Assembly: GCA_963697525.1 (NCBI GenBank)
Contig: OY969087.1
Coordinates: 2,356,001-2,420,000, forward strand
Source of the DNA: Bradymonas sp963697525
GTDB taxonomy: Bacteria > Myxococcota_A > Bradymonadia > Bradymonadales > Bradymonadaceae
Direction of reading: 5' to 3'
DNA length: 64,000 bases
This document shows, piece by piece, positions 36,286 through 45,208 of this stretch. Both the position numbers and the translations under genes were made by a program. Below the pieces are notes generated by a model. It was not told the origin of the DNA and searched no databases. It saw only the letters and a list, made by a program, of their open reading frames with translations. Positions within the stretch are counted from its first letter, which is position 1. Every line of letters begins with the position of its first letter.

Positions 36286-37713
36286 ATGCCGCGTCCTCAT
36301 TCCCCGAACTCTTCTGCCGACGTCGCCGGCGCGCGCCACGCCGACGGCCTGGTCGTCGACCTGGAGTTGCTGCGCAAGTACAACGTGCCCGGCCCCCGCT
36401 ACACCTCCTATCCGACCGCGCTGCATTTCGACGACGCGGTCGACGCCGAGGTGGTGCGCCGGCGCCTGCAGGCCCAGCGCGACGTCGAACGGCCGATGTC
36501 GCTGTATTTTCACATGCCGTTTTGCCGCCACCTGTGCTGGTACTGCGCGTGCACCCGGATCATTACCGGGGACCGCGCGCAGAGCGCCGCCTATATGGAG
36601 TTGTTGCGCCGCGAGCTCGATCTCAAGGCGTCCATCACCCAGGAGCGTCCCGTCGTCCAGATGCACTTCGGCGGAGGCACGCCCACCTTTTCGAGCCCCG
36701 ACGAGCTCGCCCGGCTGGGCGAGCTGCTCCACCAGCGCTTTCGGTTCGACCCGCGCGCCGAGATCAGCGTCGAGGTCGACCCCCGCGAGTTCGACCCCGA
36801 CAAGGCCCGTGTGCTCGCCGACATCGGAGTCAACCGCGCCTCGCTGGGCATCCAGGACAGCAACCCCGTGGTCCAGGAGGCGATCAACCGGGTGCAGCCG
36901 ATGGCCCAGAATCGTCAGACGGTGCGCTGGCTGCGCGACGAGGGGATCGACTCCATCAACGTCGACCTGATCTATGGGCTGCCCCATCAGACCCTGGCCT
37001 CCTTCGAGCGCACCCTCGAAGAGGTCCTCGAGCTCGAGCCCAACCGCTTCGCCATCTACAGCTACGCCCACGTGCCCTGGGTCAACCCCGCCCAAAGACA
37101 TCTCGAGAAATCGGGTTTACCTGGCGCCGAGCTCAAGCTTCGCTTACTCAAACTTGCCATCGAGACCCTGACGGCGCGCGGCTATGTCTACATTGGCATG
37201 GACCATTTCGCCCGGCCGGACGATGAACTGGCCGTGGCCCGGAAAAGCGGGCGGCTGCAGCGAAACTTCCAGGGCTATAGCACCTGGGGTGGCACCGAGA
37301 TCATGGCCTACGGCATGTCGGCGATCTCGCAGTCGCAGGATATGTATTTTCAAAACCACAAGAGCCTGCCCGACTACCGCCAGGCGCTCGAAGAGGCGCG
37401 CTGGCCGGTGGCGCGCGGGGTGGTGCTCAGTGACGATGACCTCATCCGCCGCCGGGTGATCATGGAGGTGATGTGCCGCGCCGCGGTCGACTACGCGGCG
37501 CTCTCCGAGGAGTTGGGAATCGACGTAGGCGCGTACATCGGCGCCGATATCGCGCGCCTCGACGAGCTCGAAGCCGACGGCTTGGTGCGCCGGGCTGCGC
37601 ATAAATTGGAAATCACCGACACGGGCCGGTTGTTTATACGAAACATTGCCATGACCTTCGATGGTTATCTGGGCAATGAGGGCAGCACACGCAGTTATTC
37701 TCGCACCGTCTGA
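36286..37713 (+). CDS. hemN: Oxygen-independent coproporphyrinogen III oxidase
   Basis: A 475-residue radical SAM enzyme. It opens with KYNVPGPRYTSYPTALHF, the N-terminal motif of HemN. The iron-sulfur cluster site is CRHLCWYCAC (Cys80, Cys84, Cys87, with Cys89 also conserved in HemN). The GGGTP motif (HFGGGTPTF) and the C-terminal HemN domain (GGTEIMAYGMSAIS) are present. It converts coproporphyrinogen III to protoporphyrinogen IX in haem synthesis under low oxygen. It stands alone with a divergent promoter region and is followed by a regulator of iron-sulfur type. Confidence 0.96.
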   Translation: MPRPHSPNSSADVAGARHADGLVVDLELLRKYNVPGPRYTSYPTALHFDDAVDAEVVRRRLQAQRDVERPMSLYFHMPFCRHLCWYCACTRIITGDRAQSAAYMELLRRELDLKASITQERPVVQMHFGGGTPTFSSPDELARLGELLHQRFRFDPRAEISVEVDPREFDPDKARVLADIGVNRASLGIQDSNPVVQEAINRVQPMAQNRQTVRWLRDEGIDSINVDLIYGLPHQTLASFERTLEEVLELEPNRFAIYSYAHVPWVNPAQRHLEKSGLPGAELKLRLLKLAIETLTARGYVYIGMDHFARPDDELAVARKSGRLQRNFQGYSTWGGTEIMAYGMSAISQSQDMYFQNHKSLPDYRQALEEARWPVARGVVLSDDDLIRRRVIMEVMCRAAVDYAALSEELGIDVGAYIGADIARLDELEADGLVRRAAHKLEITDTGRLFIRNIAMTFDGYLGNEGSTRSYSRTV

Positions 37714-38009
37714 GACGGTTGAGGCATCGGCCCAGTAGGGTTTTGCGTGTTCTGCAGACAACGCGCTTCACGTATGGGTGTTGCTCGTGTAGTTTATGAG
37801 CAACGTTTGGCCGCGTGGTCAGCGTTTTGACCGCGGAGAGGGGTTCATTTGATCGAGAAACAGGCGATTCGAAGCCACATTGGTGACGCTTTTTTCCTGT
37901 TTCTTTTTCAAACTCTTAATTCCTCCCGTCGATCGACCGACTGATTGGAAATGCGGCGAAGTCAGACGCGCGGCCCAACAAGTCGCAACAATGCTCCTGG
38001 GAGCTGCCG
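37714..38009. promoter_or_regulatory. Leader of the SufR-like gene with inverted repeats
   Basis: GTTGCTC-N11-GAGCAAC at 37780-37804 and CCGC-N2-GGTCA-N6-TGACC-GCGG at about 37811-37836 are dyads, and GTCGATCGAC at 37928-37937 is a perfect palindrome. All lie upstream of the SufR-like gene, and autoregulation by it is plausible. No gene is seen in this 296-base stretch. Confidence 0.45.
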
Positions 38010-38657
38010 ATGAAGAAAACTCTACTCTCCGAGGCCAAAGCGGCTCTCATCGATATGATGAAAGTCGAGGGGGAGATCTCGGTCGACGACGCCGTCGACG
38101 AGCTCGAACTGGCCAAAACGACCATACGCCAGCATCTGCAATTGCTCGAGCAGTACGGACTGGTCAAGCGCCGCCAACAGCGCCAAGGGCGCGGGCGGCC
38201 GCGGATCATGTACAGCCTGACCGAGGATGCCCGGGAGTTCTATCCCAACCTCGAGGGTGACCTGCTGCGCGAACTGGTGGCCTACCTGATCCAGCAAGGC
38301 CACCTGGCGATTGTCGACGACTTCTTCCGCACCCAGTGGGAGAAAGACGAGCAAAAATTGCTCGCCCAGACCCGGGCCACCGGGGGCAGCTGGCAGGCAC
38401 GCATGGATGTGCTGGGGGCGTTTTTGAGCGAGCGCGGCTTTCTGCCCGAGGTCGGTGAGGACGGCCAAAGCTACACGGTGAAGGTGTGCAACTGCCCGTA
38501 TCGCTCGGCGGTGTCGGCCACCCGGCTGCCGTGCCGGCTGGAGAGCGATCTGCTGGAGAATATCAGCGGGCGTCGGGTCGATCGTGTGGAGTATATTCTG
38601 GACGGCGACCCTTGCTGCGTCTATGAGTTTGGCGCGGAACTGGTCCAAGAGACTTGA
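38010..38657 (+). CDS. SufR-like DeoR/ArsR-type regulator with Cys-rich C-terminal domain
   Basis: A 215-residue protein; GGAG precedes the ATG by six bases. The N-terminal winged helix (ISVDDAVDELELAKTTIRQHLQLLEQYGLVKRR) binds DNA. The C-terminal domain has Cys160, Cys162, Cys175, Cys202 and Cys203 (CNCPY, LPCRL, GDPCC), close to the iron-sulfur ligand pattern of SufR, the repressor of iron-sulfur assembly genes. It has one or two extra cysteines. The gene lies between hemN and a ferredoxin gene, both iron-sulfur users, which supports sensing of cluster or iron status. Its targets are not known. Confidence 0.8.
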   Translation: MKKTLLSEAKAALIDMMKVEGEISVDDAVDELELAKTTIRQHLQLLEQYGLVKRRQQRQGRGRPRIMYSLTEDAREFYPNLEGDLLRELVAYLIQQGHLAIVDDFFRTQWEKDEQKLLAQTRATGGSWQARMDVLGAFLSERGFLPEVGEDGQSYTVKVCNCPYRSAVSATRLPCRLESDLLENISGRRVDRVEYILDGDPCCVYEFGAELVQET

Positions 38658-38830
38658 CGCGCCCGGCGCGGGGGACGTAAGAAGCGTGCCCATCCCGCGC
38701 GGGTCCAGACAGGGCTCGTCGGGCTCACCGGGCTAGCGCAGCACCAAGGGGGTGGTGCGCTTGTGACTCGTCAATCCGGTTGTGGCTGTGCTCGAGGCGC
38801 GGCCCGATTGTCTGGCTAGGAGATCCCATC

Positions 38831-39124
38831 ATGACCTTTGTCATCACCGAGCCCTGCCAGGGCACCTGTGACACCTCGTGTGTGGAAGTTTGTCCCGTCG
38901 ATTGCATCCACGGTCCCATCCCCATCGACGAGATCCGTGACATTCAGGCCGCCGGAGAAGATGAGCGCCTGGCCAACGTGCAGTTGTATATCGACCCGGA
39001 TATCTGCATCGACTGCGGGGCCTGCGAGCCGGAATGCCCGGTCGAGGCGATCTTCGAGGAGTGGGACGTGCCCGGCGAGTGGGAAGACTACATCGAGAAG
39101 AACGCCGAGTTCTTCCAGCAATAA
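38831..39124 (+). CDS. Two-cluster ferredoxin
   Basis: A 97-residue ferredoxin; ATG 38831 has TAGGAG eight bases before it. The N-terminal cluster motif is EPCQGTCDTSCVEVCPVDC and the C-terminal one is CIDCGACEPECPVEA, giving 7Fe or 8Fe clusters of the FdxA type. The end (VPGEWEDYIEKNAEFFQ) is characteristic of seven-iron ferredoxins. It carries electrons at low potential. It lies 173 bases after the SufR-like regulator on the same strand and could be its target. Converges on the SMI1/KNR4 gene. Confidence 0.92.
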   Translation: MTFVITEPCQGTCDTSCVEVCPVDCIHGPIPIDEIRDIQAAGEDERLANVQLYIDPDICIDCGACEPECPVEAIFEEWDVPGEWEDYIEKNAEFFQQ

Positions 39125-39142
39125 GCCCGGCGCCCGGCGCCC

Positions 39143-39625
39143 TCAGGGCAGCTGGGCGTGCTCGCCCAGCTCGTCGCGCACCCAGCGCAACACAAAGTCG
39201 CCGAAGTCCTCGTCGAAGAAGTTCGGTTCCTGAATTTCGCCGTAATCGCGGGGAAATTCAGCCACCGGGCACTCGCCGTCGTGGCGCCGGTCGGCACAAT
39301 CCAACGCAAACACCGCTTCGCGCCCGTAGGGGCCGACGACGATATGCTCGTCGGACATATCCGTGTGCGCGCGCTCATCGAGGGTGACGCGCACCACGTC
39401 CAGGCGCGGGTCGCCGTGGCGGCCGACCACGCCGAGCACGTCGTGGCCGGCGAAGCGCACCGCCCCTACCTCCTCGATAAATTGGCGATAACTGGGCGGA
39501 AACCGCACCCCCAGCCGTGCTTCGGCGGCCTCGATCTGCTCAGCGCTCGCCCCTCCCACGAATTCGGCCAGCGCCCGGTGTCGGCGCATCAGCGCGATCG
39601 CCTGTTCGGTCTCCATCGTTCCCAT
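39143..39625 (-). CDS. SMI1/KNR4-family (SUKH) protein
   Basis: A 160-residue protein starting at 39625 with GGAGG six bases upstream. It has the SUKH signature ASAEQIEAAEARLGVRFPPSYRQFIEEVGA and a later FALDCADRRHDGECPVAEF strand with a final FGDFVLRWVRDEL helix. SUKH proteins are often immunity proteins against contact-delivered nuclease toxins in bacteria, but solitary copies with housekeeping roles are common. No toxin gene is visible within the neighbouring genes. Convergent with the ferredoxin. Confidence 0.85.
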   Translation of the reverse strand: MGTMETEQAIALMRRHRALAEFVGGASAEQIEAAEARLGVRFPPSYRQFIEEVGAVRFAGHDVLGVVGRHGDPRLDVVRVTLDERAHTDMSDEHIVVGPYGREAVFALDCADRRHDGECPVAEFPRDYGEIQEPNFFDEDFGDFVLRWVRDELGEHAQLP

Positions 39626-39810
39626 CACGGTCCTCCCCTGGTTGGCGTCGGCAGATGGCATGCCTGTGTCAAAGATGGGCACTGCGCCTCGGCGCGCAAC
39701 CGCCGCCGGACAGCGGCGGCGCCTCCGGGCCGATTTCTTGATGGATTCCCGGTCGTGTAAAGGTTCCCATCGGCAACCAACAACCGATGAACAAAACAAA
39801 CGGAGGACGC

Positions 39811-41574
39811 ATGGCCAAGAAGAACCTCTCAGAGATATTGGTCGACGTTTTGGTCGACTGGGGCGTCGAATATATCTTCGGCATCCCCGGCGACGGTATC
39901 AATGGCTTTGTCGACGCGCTGCGCACCAACCAGGATCGCATCAAGTACATCCAGACGCGCCACGAGGAAGCGGCGGCGTTCATGGCGTGTGCCTACGCCA
40001 AATACACCGGCAAGTTGGGGGTGTGTTTTGCGACCTCCGGGCCGGGGGCGATTCACCTGCTCAACGGGCTGTACGACGCCAAGATGGACGGCCAGCCCGT
40101 GCTGGCGATCACCGGCAACCAATTCCACGACCTGATGGATACCCACGGCCAGCAGGACGTGCGCGTCGAGCGGCTCATGGAAGACGTGGCCGGGTACAAC
40201 GTGCGGGTCATGGGGCCCAACCATATCGAGGCGGTGGCCAACATGGCCTGCCGCACGGCGCTCAACGACCGCCGGGTCGCCCACCTGACCATCCCGGTGG
40301 ATCTGCAGACCAAAAAGCCCGACTCCAAGATGCGCTCGATGCGCAATATCAAGGGCCATACCCGCGGCGCCGACCGGGTGATGCACTACAAATCGGTGCC
40401 GCTGGACGAGGACCTCAAAAAGGCCGCCGAGGTGCTCAACAGCGGCGAGAAGGTGGCCATTTTGGCCGGGCGGGGCTGCTTCGGGGCCACCGACGAGCTG
40501 TTGGCGTTGGCCAAAAAGCTCAACGCCCCCATCGCCAAGGCGCTGTTGGGCAAGGCCGTCGTCCCCGACGACAACCCCTACACCACCGGCTCCATCGGCC
40601 TGCTGGGCACGCGCCCCTCCCAAGACGCCCTGGAGCAGTGCGACCGCTTCGTGATGGTGGGCACGTCGTTTCCGTATATGGAGTTTCTGCCCAAGCCCGA
40701 CCAGGCACGCGCCGTGCAGATCGACAACGATCCCACGCGCATCGGGCTGCGCTATCCCATCGAGGTGGGCCTGGTGGGCGACGCCAAGCATACCCTGGAG
40801 GCCCTGCTGCCGATGATCGAGCAGAAGTCCAACGACCAGTTCCTCAAGGAGGCCCAGGAGGGCAAGAAGAAGTGGATGGACGAGATGGAGCGCCGCGGCA
40901 CCAGCCAGGACATGCCCATGAAGCCCCAGGTGGTCGCCTGGGAGCTGGGCAAGCGGCTGGCCGACGACGCCATCGTGGCCTGTGACTCGGGGACGATCGC
41001 TACCTGGTGGGCTCGCCAGATCCCGGTGCGCAAGGGCCAGATGCACACCCTGTCGGGCAACCTCGCCACCATGGCCTGCGGGCTTCCCTACGCCATCGCC
41101 GGCCAGGTCGCCTACCCCGACCGCCAGGTGGTCGCGTTCGTGGGCGACGGCGGGCTGAGCATGCTCATGCCCGAGATGGCCACCTGCGCCAAATACGAGC
41201 TGCCCGTCAAGGTGTTCGTCATCAAGAACAACTCGTTGGGCCAGATCAAATGGGAGCAGATGGTCATGGAGGGCAACCCCGAGTTTGCCTGCGATCTGCA
41301 GCCGATCGACTTCCCCAAGATCGCCGAGGGCTTCGGGTGGAGCTCGTTCCACATCGAGGATCCCGCCCAGGCGGGCTCGACCATCGAGCAGGCGCTGAAC
41401 ACCGACGGCCCGGTGCTCGTCGAGGCCCTGGTCGACCCGTTCACCCCGCCGCTGCCGCCCAAGATCAAATGGGAGCAGGCCGAGGAGTTCGCCAAGGCGT
41501 TGGCCAAAGGCGAGCCCCATCCGTTCGAGCAGGCGCTGACGGCGGCGGCCGATAAGGTGCGCGAGTTGATCTGA
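39811..41574 (+). CDS. Thiamine-diphosphate enzyme, pyruvate oxidase/dehydrogenase (quinone)-like
   Basis: A 587-residue protein starting at ATG 39811 with GGAGG four bases upstream. The N-terminal ThDP half has the activating Glu in HEEAAAFMA (Glu52/53) and the FATSGPGAIHL stretch; the C-terminal half has the ThDP-magnesium motif from GDGGLSMLMPEM (about 445) to NNSLGQIKWEQM. The central FAD/Rossmann-like domain contains GRGCFGATDELLALAKKL. The mix fits the PoxB/pyruvate oxidase branch of acetolactate-synthase-like enzymes, which decarboxylate pyruvate to acetate. The PoxB membrane-binding C-terminal helix is not obvious, so substrate and acceptor are uncertain. Followed by an enolase-superfamily gene on the same strand. 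Confidence 0.85.
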   Translation: MAKKNLSEILVDVLVDWGVEYIFGIPGDGINGFVDALRTNQDRIKYIQTRHEEAAAFMACAYAKYTGKLGVCFATSGPGAIHLLNGLYDAKMDGQPVLAITGNQFHDLMDTHGQQDVRVERLMEDVAGYNVRVMGPNHIEAVANMACRTALNDRRVAHLTIPVDLQTKKPDSKMRSMRNIKGHTRGADRVMHYKSVPLDEDLKKAAEVLNSGEKVAILAGRGCFGATDELLALAKKLNAPIAKALLGKAVVPDDNPYTTGSIGLLGTRPSQDALEQCDRFVMVGTSFPYMEFLPKPDQARAVQIDNDPTRIGLRYPIEVGLVGDAKHTLEALLPMIEQKSNDQFLKEAQEGKKKWMDEMERRGTSQDMPMKPQVVAWELGKRLADDAIVACDSGTIATWWARQIPVRKGQMHTLSGNLATMACGLPYAIAGQVAYPDRQVVAFVGDGGLSMLMPEMATCAKYELPVKVFVIKNNSLGQIKWEQMVMEGNPEFACDLQPIDFPKIAEGFGWSSFHIEDPAQAGSTIEQALNTDGPVLVEALVDPFTPPLPPKIKWEQAEEFAKALAKGEPHPFEQALTAAADKVRELI

Positions 41575-41693
41575 TAAGCTGCGTGGCTGGTGTTGGTGGA
41601 CCCCGCCGTGTCGCACCACACGACGTGCGAGGCGGCGGGGGCCACAACAATCGACCACGTCGTGTTTCCCCAAGAACCATCATGTGACCCCCC

Positions 41694-42791
41694 ATGAACA
41701 TCACCTCCCTCGACGTCGGCGCCTACAAAGTTCCCACCTCCAAACAACCCGAGTCCGACGGCACCCTCGAGTGGGACGCGACCACGATGGTGCTCGTCGA
41801 GGCGAGCGCCGGCGACACCACCGGCATCGGCTATACCTACTGTCACAGGGCCGCGGCGACGCTCATCGCCGACAAGCTCGCCGACGTGGTCTGCGGCCAA
41901 GACGCCATGCAGGTGCGGCACCATTGGCAGCAAATGCTCCACCAGATTCGCAATATCGGCCGGCCAGGCCTGGTCGCCTGCGCTATCTCCGCGGTCGACA
42001 TCGCCCTGTGGGATCTCAAGGCCCGGCTGCTGGAGCTTCCGCTGGCGACGTTGCTCGACGCCTGCCACCAGGAGGTGCCCATCTATGGTAGCGGCGGCTT
42101 TTGCTCGTACACCGACGCCGAACTCGAGGAGCAGCTTGGCGGCTGGGTCGAGCAGGGCATCCCCCGGGTCAAAATGAAGGTGGGGCGCGATGCCAAGGCC
42201 AACCCGCATCGCGTGGAGGTCGCGCGTGCGGCCATCGGCCCGGACGCCGAACTCTTCGTCGACGCCAACGGCGCGTGGAGCCGCAAACAGGCCCTGGAGA
42301 TGATCGAGATCTTTCAGGAGCAGCGGATCAGTTGGTGCGAGGAGCCGGTGTCGTCGGACGACCTGGAGGGGCTGCGCCTGGTGCGCGACCGCGCGCCGGC
42401 CGGCGTGGAGGTGACCGCCGGCGAGTACGGCTACAGCCCGTGGTATTTCCAGCGGATGCTCGACGCCGGCGCGGTCGACTGCCTGCAGGCCGACGTCAGC
42501 CGTTGCCTGGGCATCACCGGCCTGCTGCAGGCGGGCATTATCGCCTACGCCCACCATATCGACCTGTCCGGCCACACCATGCCCACCGTCCATACCTCCG
42601 CGCTGTGCGCGGTGCCCAACCTGCGCCACCTGGAGTATTTCTGGGATCATGTGCGCCTCGAACACCTCTTCTTCGACGGGGTGCCCCAGCCCCACGAGGG
42701 GGCGCTTCGGCCCGACCTCTCCCGGCCCGGGTTGGGCATCCAGGTCAAGCATCAGGATATCGAAACATACGCCATCGCCCGTCTTTCCTGA
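41694..42791 (+). CDS. Enolase-superfamily (mandelate racemase/muconate-lactonising) enzyme
   Basis: A 365-residue protein with the superfamily barrel. Catalytic Lys160 and Lys162 lie in VKMKVG; metal ligands are Asp190 (VDANGAW), Glu216 or Glu217 (WCEEPV) and Glu244 (AGEYGYSP), and His294 (SGHTMPTVH) is the second base. This is the mandelate racemase-type arrangement: proton abstraction from a carboxylate alpha carbon and a His base. The substrate, possibly an acid sugar or N-acyl amino acid, cannot be read. It follows the pyruvate-oxidase-like gene by 119 bases and could be in its transcript. Confidence 0.88.
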   Translation: MNITSLDVGAYKVPTSKQPESDGTLEWDATTMVLVEASAGDTTGIGYTYCHRAAATLIADKLADVVCGQDAMQVRHHWQQMLHQIRNIGRPGLVACAISAVDIALWDLKARLLELPLATLLDACHQEVPIYGSGGFCSYTDAELEEQLGGWVEQGIPRVKMKVGRDAKANPHRVEVARAAIGPDAELFVDANGAWSRKQALEMIEIFQEQRISWCEEPVSSDDLEGLRLVRDRAPAGVEVTAGEYGYSPWYFQRMLDAGAVDCLQADVSRCLGITGLLQAGIIAYAHHIDLSGHTMPTVHTSALCAVPNLRHLEYFWDHVRLEHLFFDGVPQPHEGALRPDLSRPGLGIQVKHQDIETYAIARLS

Positions 42792-43182
42792 CACATCGTT
42801 CGTGACACATCGGCGTTGCGCCGGACGCTGTCTGCCGACCCGCTCGTGCCCCTCGTGCGTGCGCGGCGAGGGTGGTCATGCGAGTCTAATGCAACGAAAA
42901 TGAACGAGTTTTCTGCTTTCTTGCCTGCGGGGGGTTTTCGCTCGCCGCGGCCCTCTTACCTTCACTACTGCAGCAACGAAAAAGGTGCGACATTGTCGCC
43001 TATTTGGTGACATGTCGCCACGTCCTGCGCACGGGGGGACGCAGTCAGTGCAACGGACGCATGTTGTGTTGGTTTTTCTCACTGCGAGGAGGCAACGAGA
43101 CGTTGCACGGCTGCGGGCGCTGAGACGAGATGTGGCGCCCGAGGACCGCCGGGCAGTGATCGGCCTCCGAGGGGGAGACATC
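42792..43182. promoter_or_regulatory. Regulatory region with two GCGACA/TGTCGC dyads
   Basis: A 391-base gene-free stretch. GCGACA-T-TGTCGC at 42987-42999 is a perfect inverted repeat and GGTGACATGTCGCC at 43006-43019 is a nearly perfect one. Their centres are about 19.5 bases apart, roughly two helical turns, so two bound dimers would lie on one face. They sit about 170 bases before the LRR-like lipoprotein start. Confidence 0.5.
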
Positions 43183-45039
43183 GTGAACCTGAGAAGCAGA
43201 AACTTCGCAAATCTGTTGTCTTTCGCGCTGATGTCCCTGCTGGTGGCAGGGGCGAGCGCCTGCGGTCAAGCGGGGGATTCCGGCCCGGCGACGCCCAGCG
43301 CATCGCGCCCGTCCGGCCAGACCGGTACTGGCGCGACCAGCGGCAACTCGAGCGGCACCAACTCCGGGTCATCGAATTGTCAGACGATCACCCAGGACGT
43401 CATCATCCACTCCAACGCCGATCTGCAGCAGTATGCGGATATGAGCTGCTTCGACGTCCAGGGCCATGTGTTCGTGCGCAAGACCACGGACATCACCAAC
43501 CTGGACGCACTTCACGGCTTGCGCCACGTCACCGGCTATGTCGGTATCGCGCGCAACCAGGCGTTGACCTCGGTGCGCCTGCCCAACCTCGAGGACACCG
43601 GCGAGGGGCTGGTCGTCGAGGGCAACCCGGCGCTGCAGAGCATCGAGTTCGACTCGCTGCGTGTGGTCCACGGCTACTTGCACGTGTTCAACAACCAGGC
43701 GCTGGCCTCGGCGAGGTTCCCGTGGCTGTTCGACGTCAGCGGCGATGTCATCTTCGCCGGCGACGACGCGCTGACCATGCTCGACCTGCCCCGGCTGACC
43801 TGCGTGGGCGGTCGGTTCATCTTCGAGCACAGCGAGGCGCTCGAGTGCCTGTGCTTGCCCAGCCTGGTGGTGGTCAACGGCGACTTCATGATCCACTACG
43901 ATGCCGCCCTCAAGAGCATCGCCGCGCCGTCTCTGACCACGGTGTGGGGTGACGTGACCATCATCCGCGATCCCAGCCTGCAAGCGCTGGATCTGTCGTG
44001 TCTGAAGTGGGTGACGGGCGACGTCAACATCCACAACAACGCCCAGATGGCTCAGTGCACCATCGACGACCTGATCAGCAGCATCGATCATATCGGTGGT
44101 ACGACCAACACCCACGACAACTCCGACCAGTGTCCGGAGAAGCCGCTGACGCCCGAAGATGTGGGCTGCCCGAACTGCCAGACCAACATCTGCACGCCGG
44201 GTCCGCAGCCGCCCACACCGCCCGGCGACGCCGGCGTGGACGCCGGTCAGGATGCCGGCCCGCCGGTTCAGCCCGACGCCGGTCCCGATGTTAGTCCGCC
44301 GCCGCCCGCGGATGTGGGTGTCGACGTGACGCCTCCGCCGCCCGCGGACGCGGGTATCGACGTGACGCCTCCGCCGCCCGCGGATGTGGGTATCGACGTG
44401 ACGCCTCCGCCGCCCGCGGATGTGGGTATCGACGTGACGCCTCCGCCGCCCGAGGACGTGGGCATTGACGTGACGCCGCCCGAGGACGTGGGCATCGACG
44501 TGACGCCGCCCGAGGATGTGGGCATCGACGTCGGTCACGACGTGGGCGAGGACGTCGGTGTCGATGTCGGCGAAGACGTCGGTGTCGATGTCGGCGAAGA
44601 CGTCGGTGTCGATGTCGGCGAAGACGTCGGTGTCGACGTTGGCGAAGACGCCGGCGGCAAGGTCTGCACGCGCACCCAGGGCTACTGGAGAACCCACTGC
44701 GAGGGCGACAGCCGTTGCAAAGCCAGTCAGACCTCGCCGTGGCCGCTCAACACCCAGAACAGTACCCTGGCGTGTCTGGGCATGACCTGGCTGGACGCGC
44801 TTTGGACACCGCCCAAAGGCGACGCCAACATCATTCTGGCCAAGCAGTATATCGCCGCGCGCCTGAACGTGGCCGCGGGCGCGCCGTCATCGTCCCAGGT
44901 GGATCAGGCGATCGCCGCCGCCGGAGCGATCCTCAACTCGGCGAGTTGCGGAACCGCCAGCCGAGCGGAGAAACTCCAGCTCGCCAGTATCCTCGCCGAT
45001 TACAACGAGAGCGGCGAGTGTAGCGGGGGGAGCAACTGA
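43183..45039 (+). CDS. LRR-like (Receptor-L-type) lipoprotein with Pro/Asp-Val repeat linker and GYW C-terminal domain
   Basis: GTG 43183 is chosen because GGAG is five bases upstream; the protein has 618 residues. The signal ends ALMSLLVAGASAC (Cys27). After a Gly/Ser/Thr linker come about ten short LRR-like repeats (ALTSVRLPNLEDTGEGLVVEGN, ALQSIEFDSLRVVHGYLHVFNN and similar), the Receptor-L-type solenoid. A linker follows with PPPPADVGIDVT repeats and then VGVDVGED repeats. The C-terminal domain starts TRTQGYWRTHC, with later LAKQYIAARLNVAAG, a domain recurring in secreted bacterial proteins. A surface adhesin or sensor role is inferred. Divergent promoters and a strong stem-loop bracket it. 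Confidence 0.8.
   Translation: MNLRSRNFANLLSFALMSLLVAGASACGQAGDSGPATPSASRPSGQTGTGATSGNSSGTNSGSSNCQTITQDVIIHSNADLQQYADMSCFDVQGHVFVRKTTDITNLDALHGLRHVTGYVGIARNQALTSVRLPNLEDTGEGLVVEGNPALQSIEFDSLRVVHGYLHVFNNQALASARFPWLFDVSGDVIFAGDDALTMLDLPRLTCVGGRFIFEHSEALECLCLPSLVVVNGDFMIHYDAALKSIAAPSLTTVWGDVTIIRDPSLQALDLSCLKWVTGDVNIHNNAQMAQCTIDDLISSIDHIGGTTNTHDNSDQCPEKPLTPEDVGCPNCQTNICTPGPQPPTPPGDAGVDAGQDAGPPVQPDAGPDVSPPPPADVGVDVTPPPPADAGIDVTPPPPADVGIDVTPPPPADVGIDVTPPPPEDVGIDVTPPEDVGIDVTPPEDVGIDVGHDVGEDVGVDVGEDVGVDVGEDVGVDVGEDVGVDVGEDAGGKVCTRTQGYWRTHCEGDSRCKASQTSPWPLNTQNSTLACLGMTWLDALWTPPKGDANIILAKQYIAARLNVAAGAPSSSQVDQAIAAAGAILNSASCGTASRAEKLQLASILADYNESGECSGGSN
44311..44652 (+). repeat. In-frame tandem repeats encoding the linker of the LRR-like lipoprotein
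   Basis: Four 36-base units begin at 44311, 44347, 44383 and 44419; two 30-base units begin at 44455 and 44485; then four or five 24-base GTCGGTGTCGATGTCGGCGA units run from about 44542. All are multiples of three, so repeat number can change without breaking the protein, which allows length variation. Confidence 0.9.
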
Positions 45040-45082
45040 TCTAGCGGGCACTCCTAACGTTGCTGCACTCGGGTAGTGCTTT

Positions 45083-45156
45083 GGGGGAGCGCAGGAGTGC
45101 TCCCCCGGCCACCCGAACCTTCCGACGCCGCGGCCCGCCACGGGCCGCGGCGTCGG
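45083..45156 (+). terminator. Two strong stem-loops after the LRR-like lipoprotein gene
   Basis: GGGGGAGC-N8-GCTCCCCC (45083-45106) is an 8-bp stem. CCGACGCCGCGGCCCG (45122-45137) pairs perfectly over 16 bp with 45141-45156 through a three-base loop. No T-run follows, so they may stop transcription with Rho, or stabilise the 3' end. Confidence 0.55.
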
Positions 45157-45208
45157 CGCTAGGGCGGTGCATTCTTGAAGACCGCTTGTGGAGTGAGGCA
45201 GAGGCTCG

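Noticed and set aside
39143..39625. SMI1/KNR4 gene considered as immunity gene of a toxin system
   Set aside because: No toxin, effector or secretion gene is adjacent; the neighbours are a ferredoxin and a thiamine-diphosphate enzyme.
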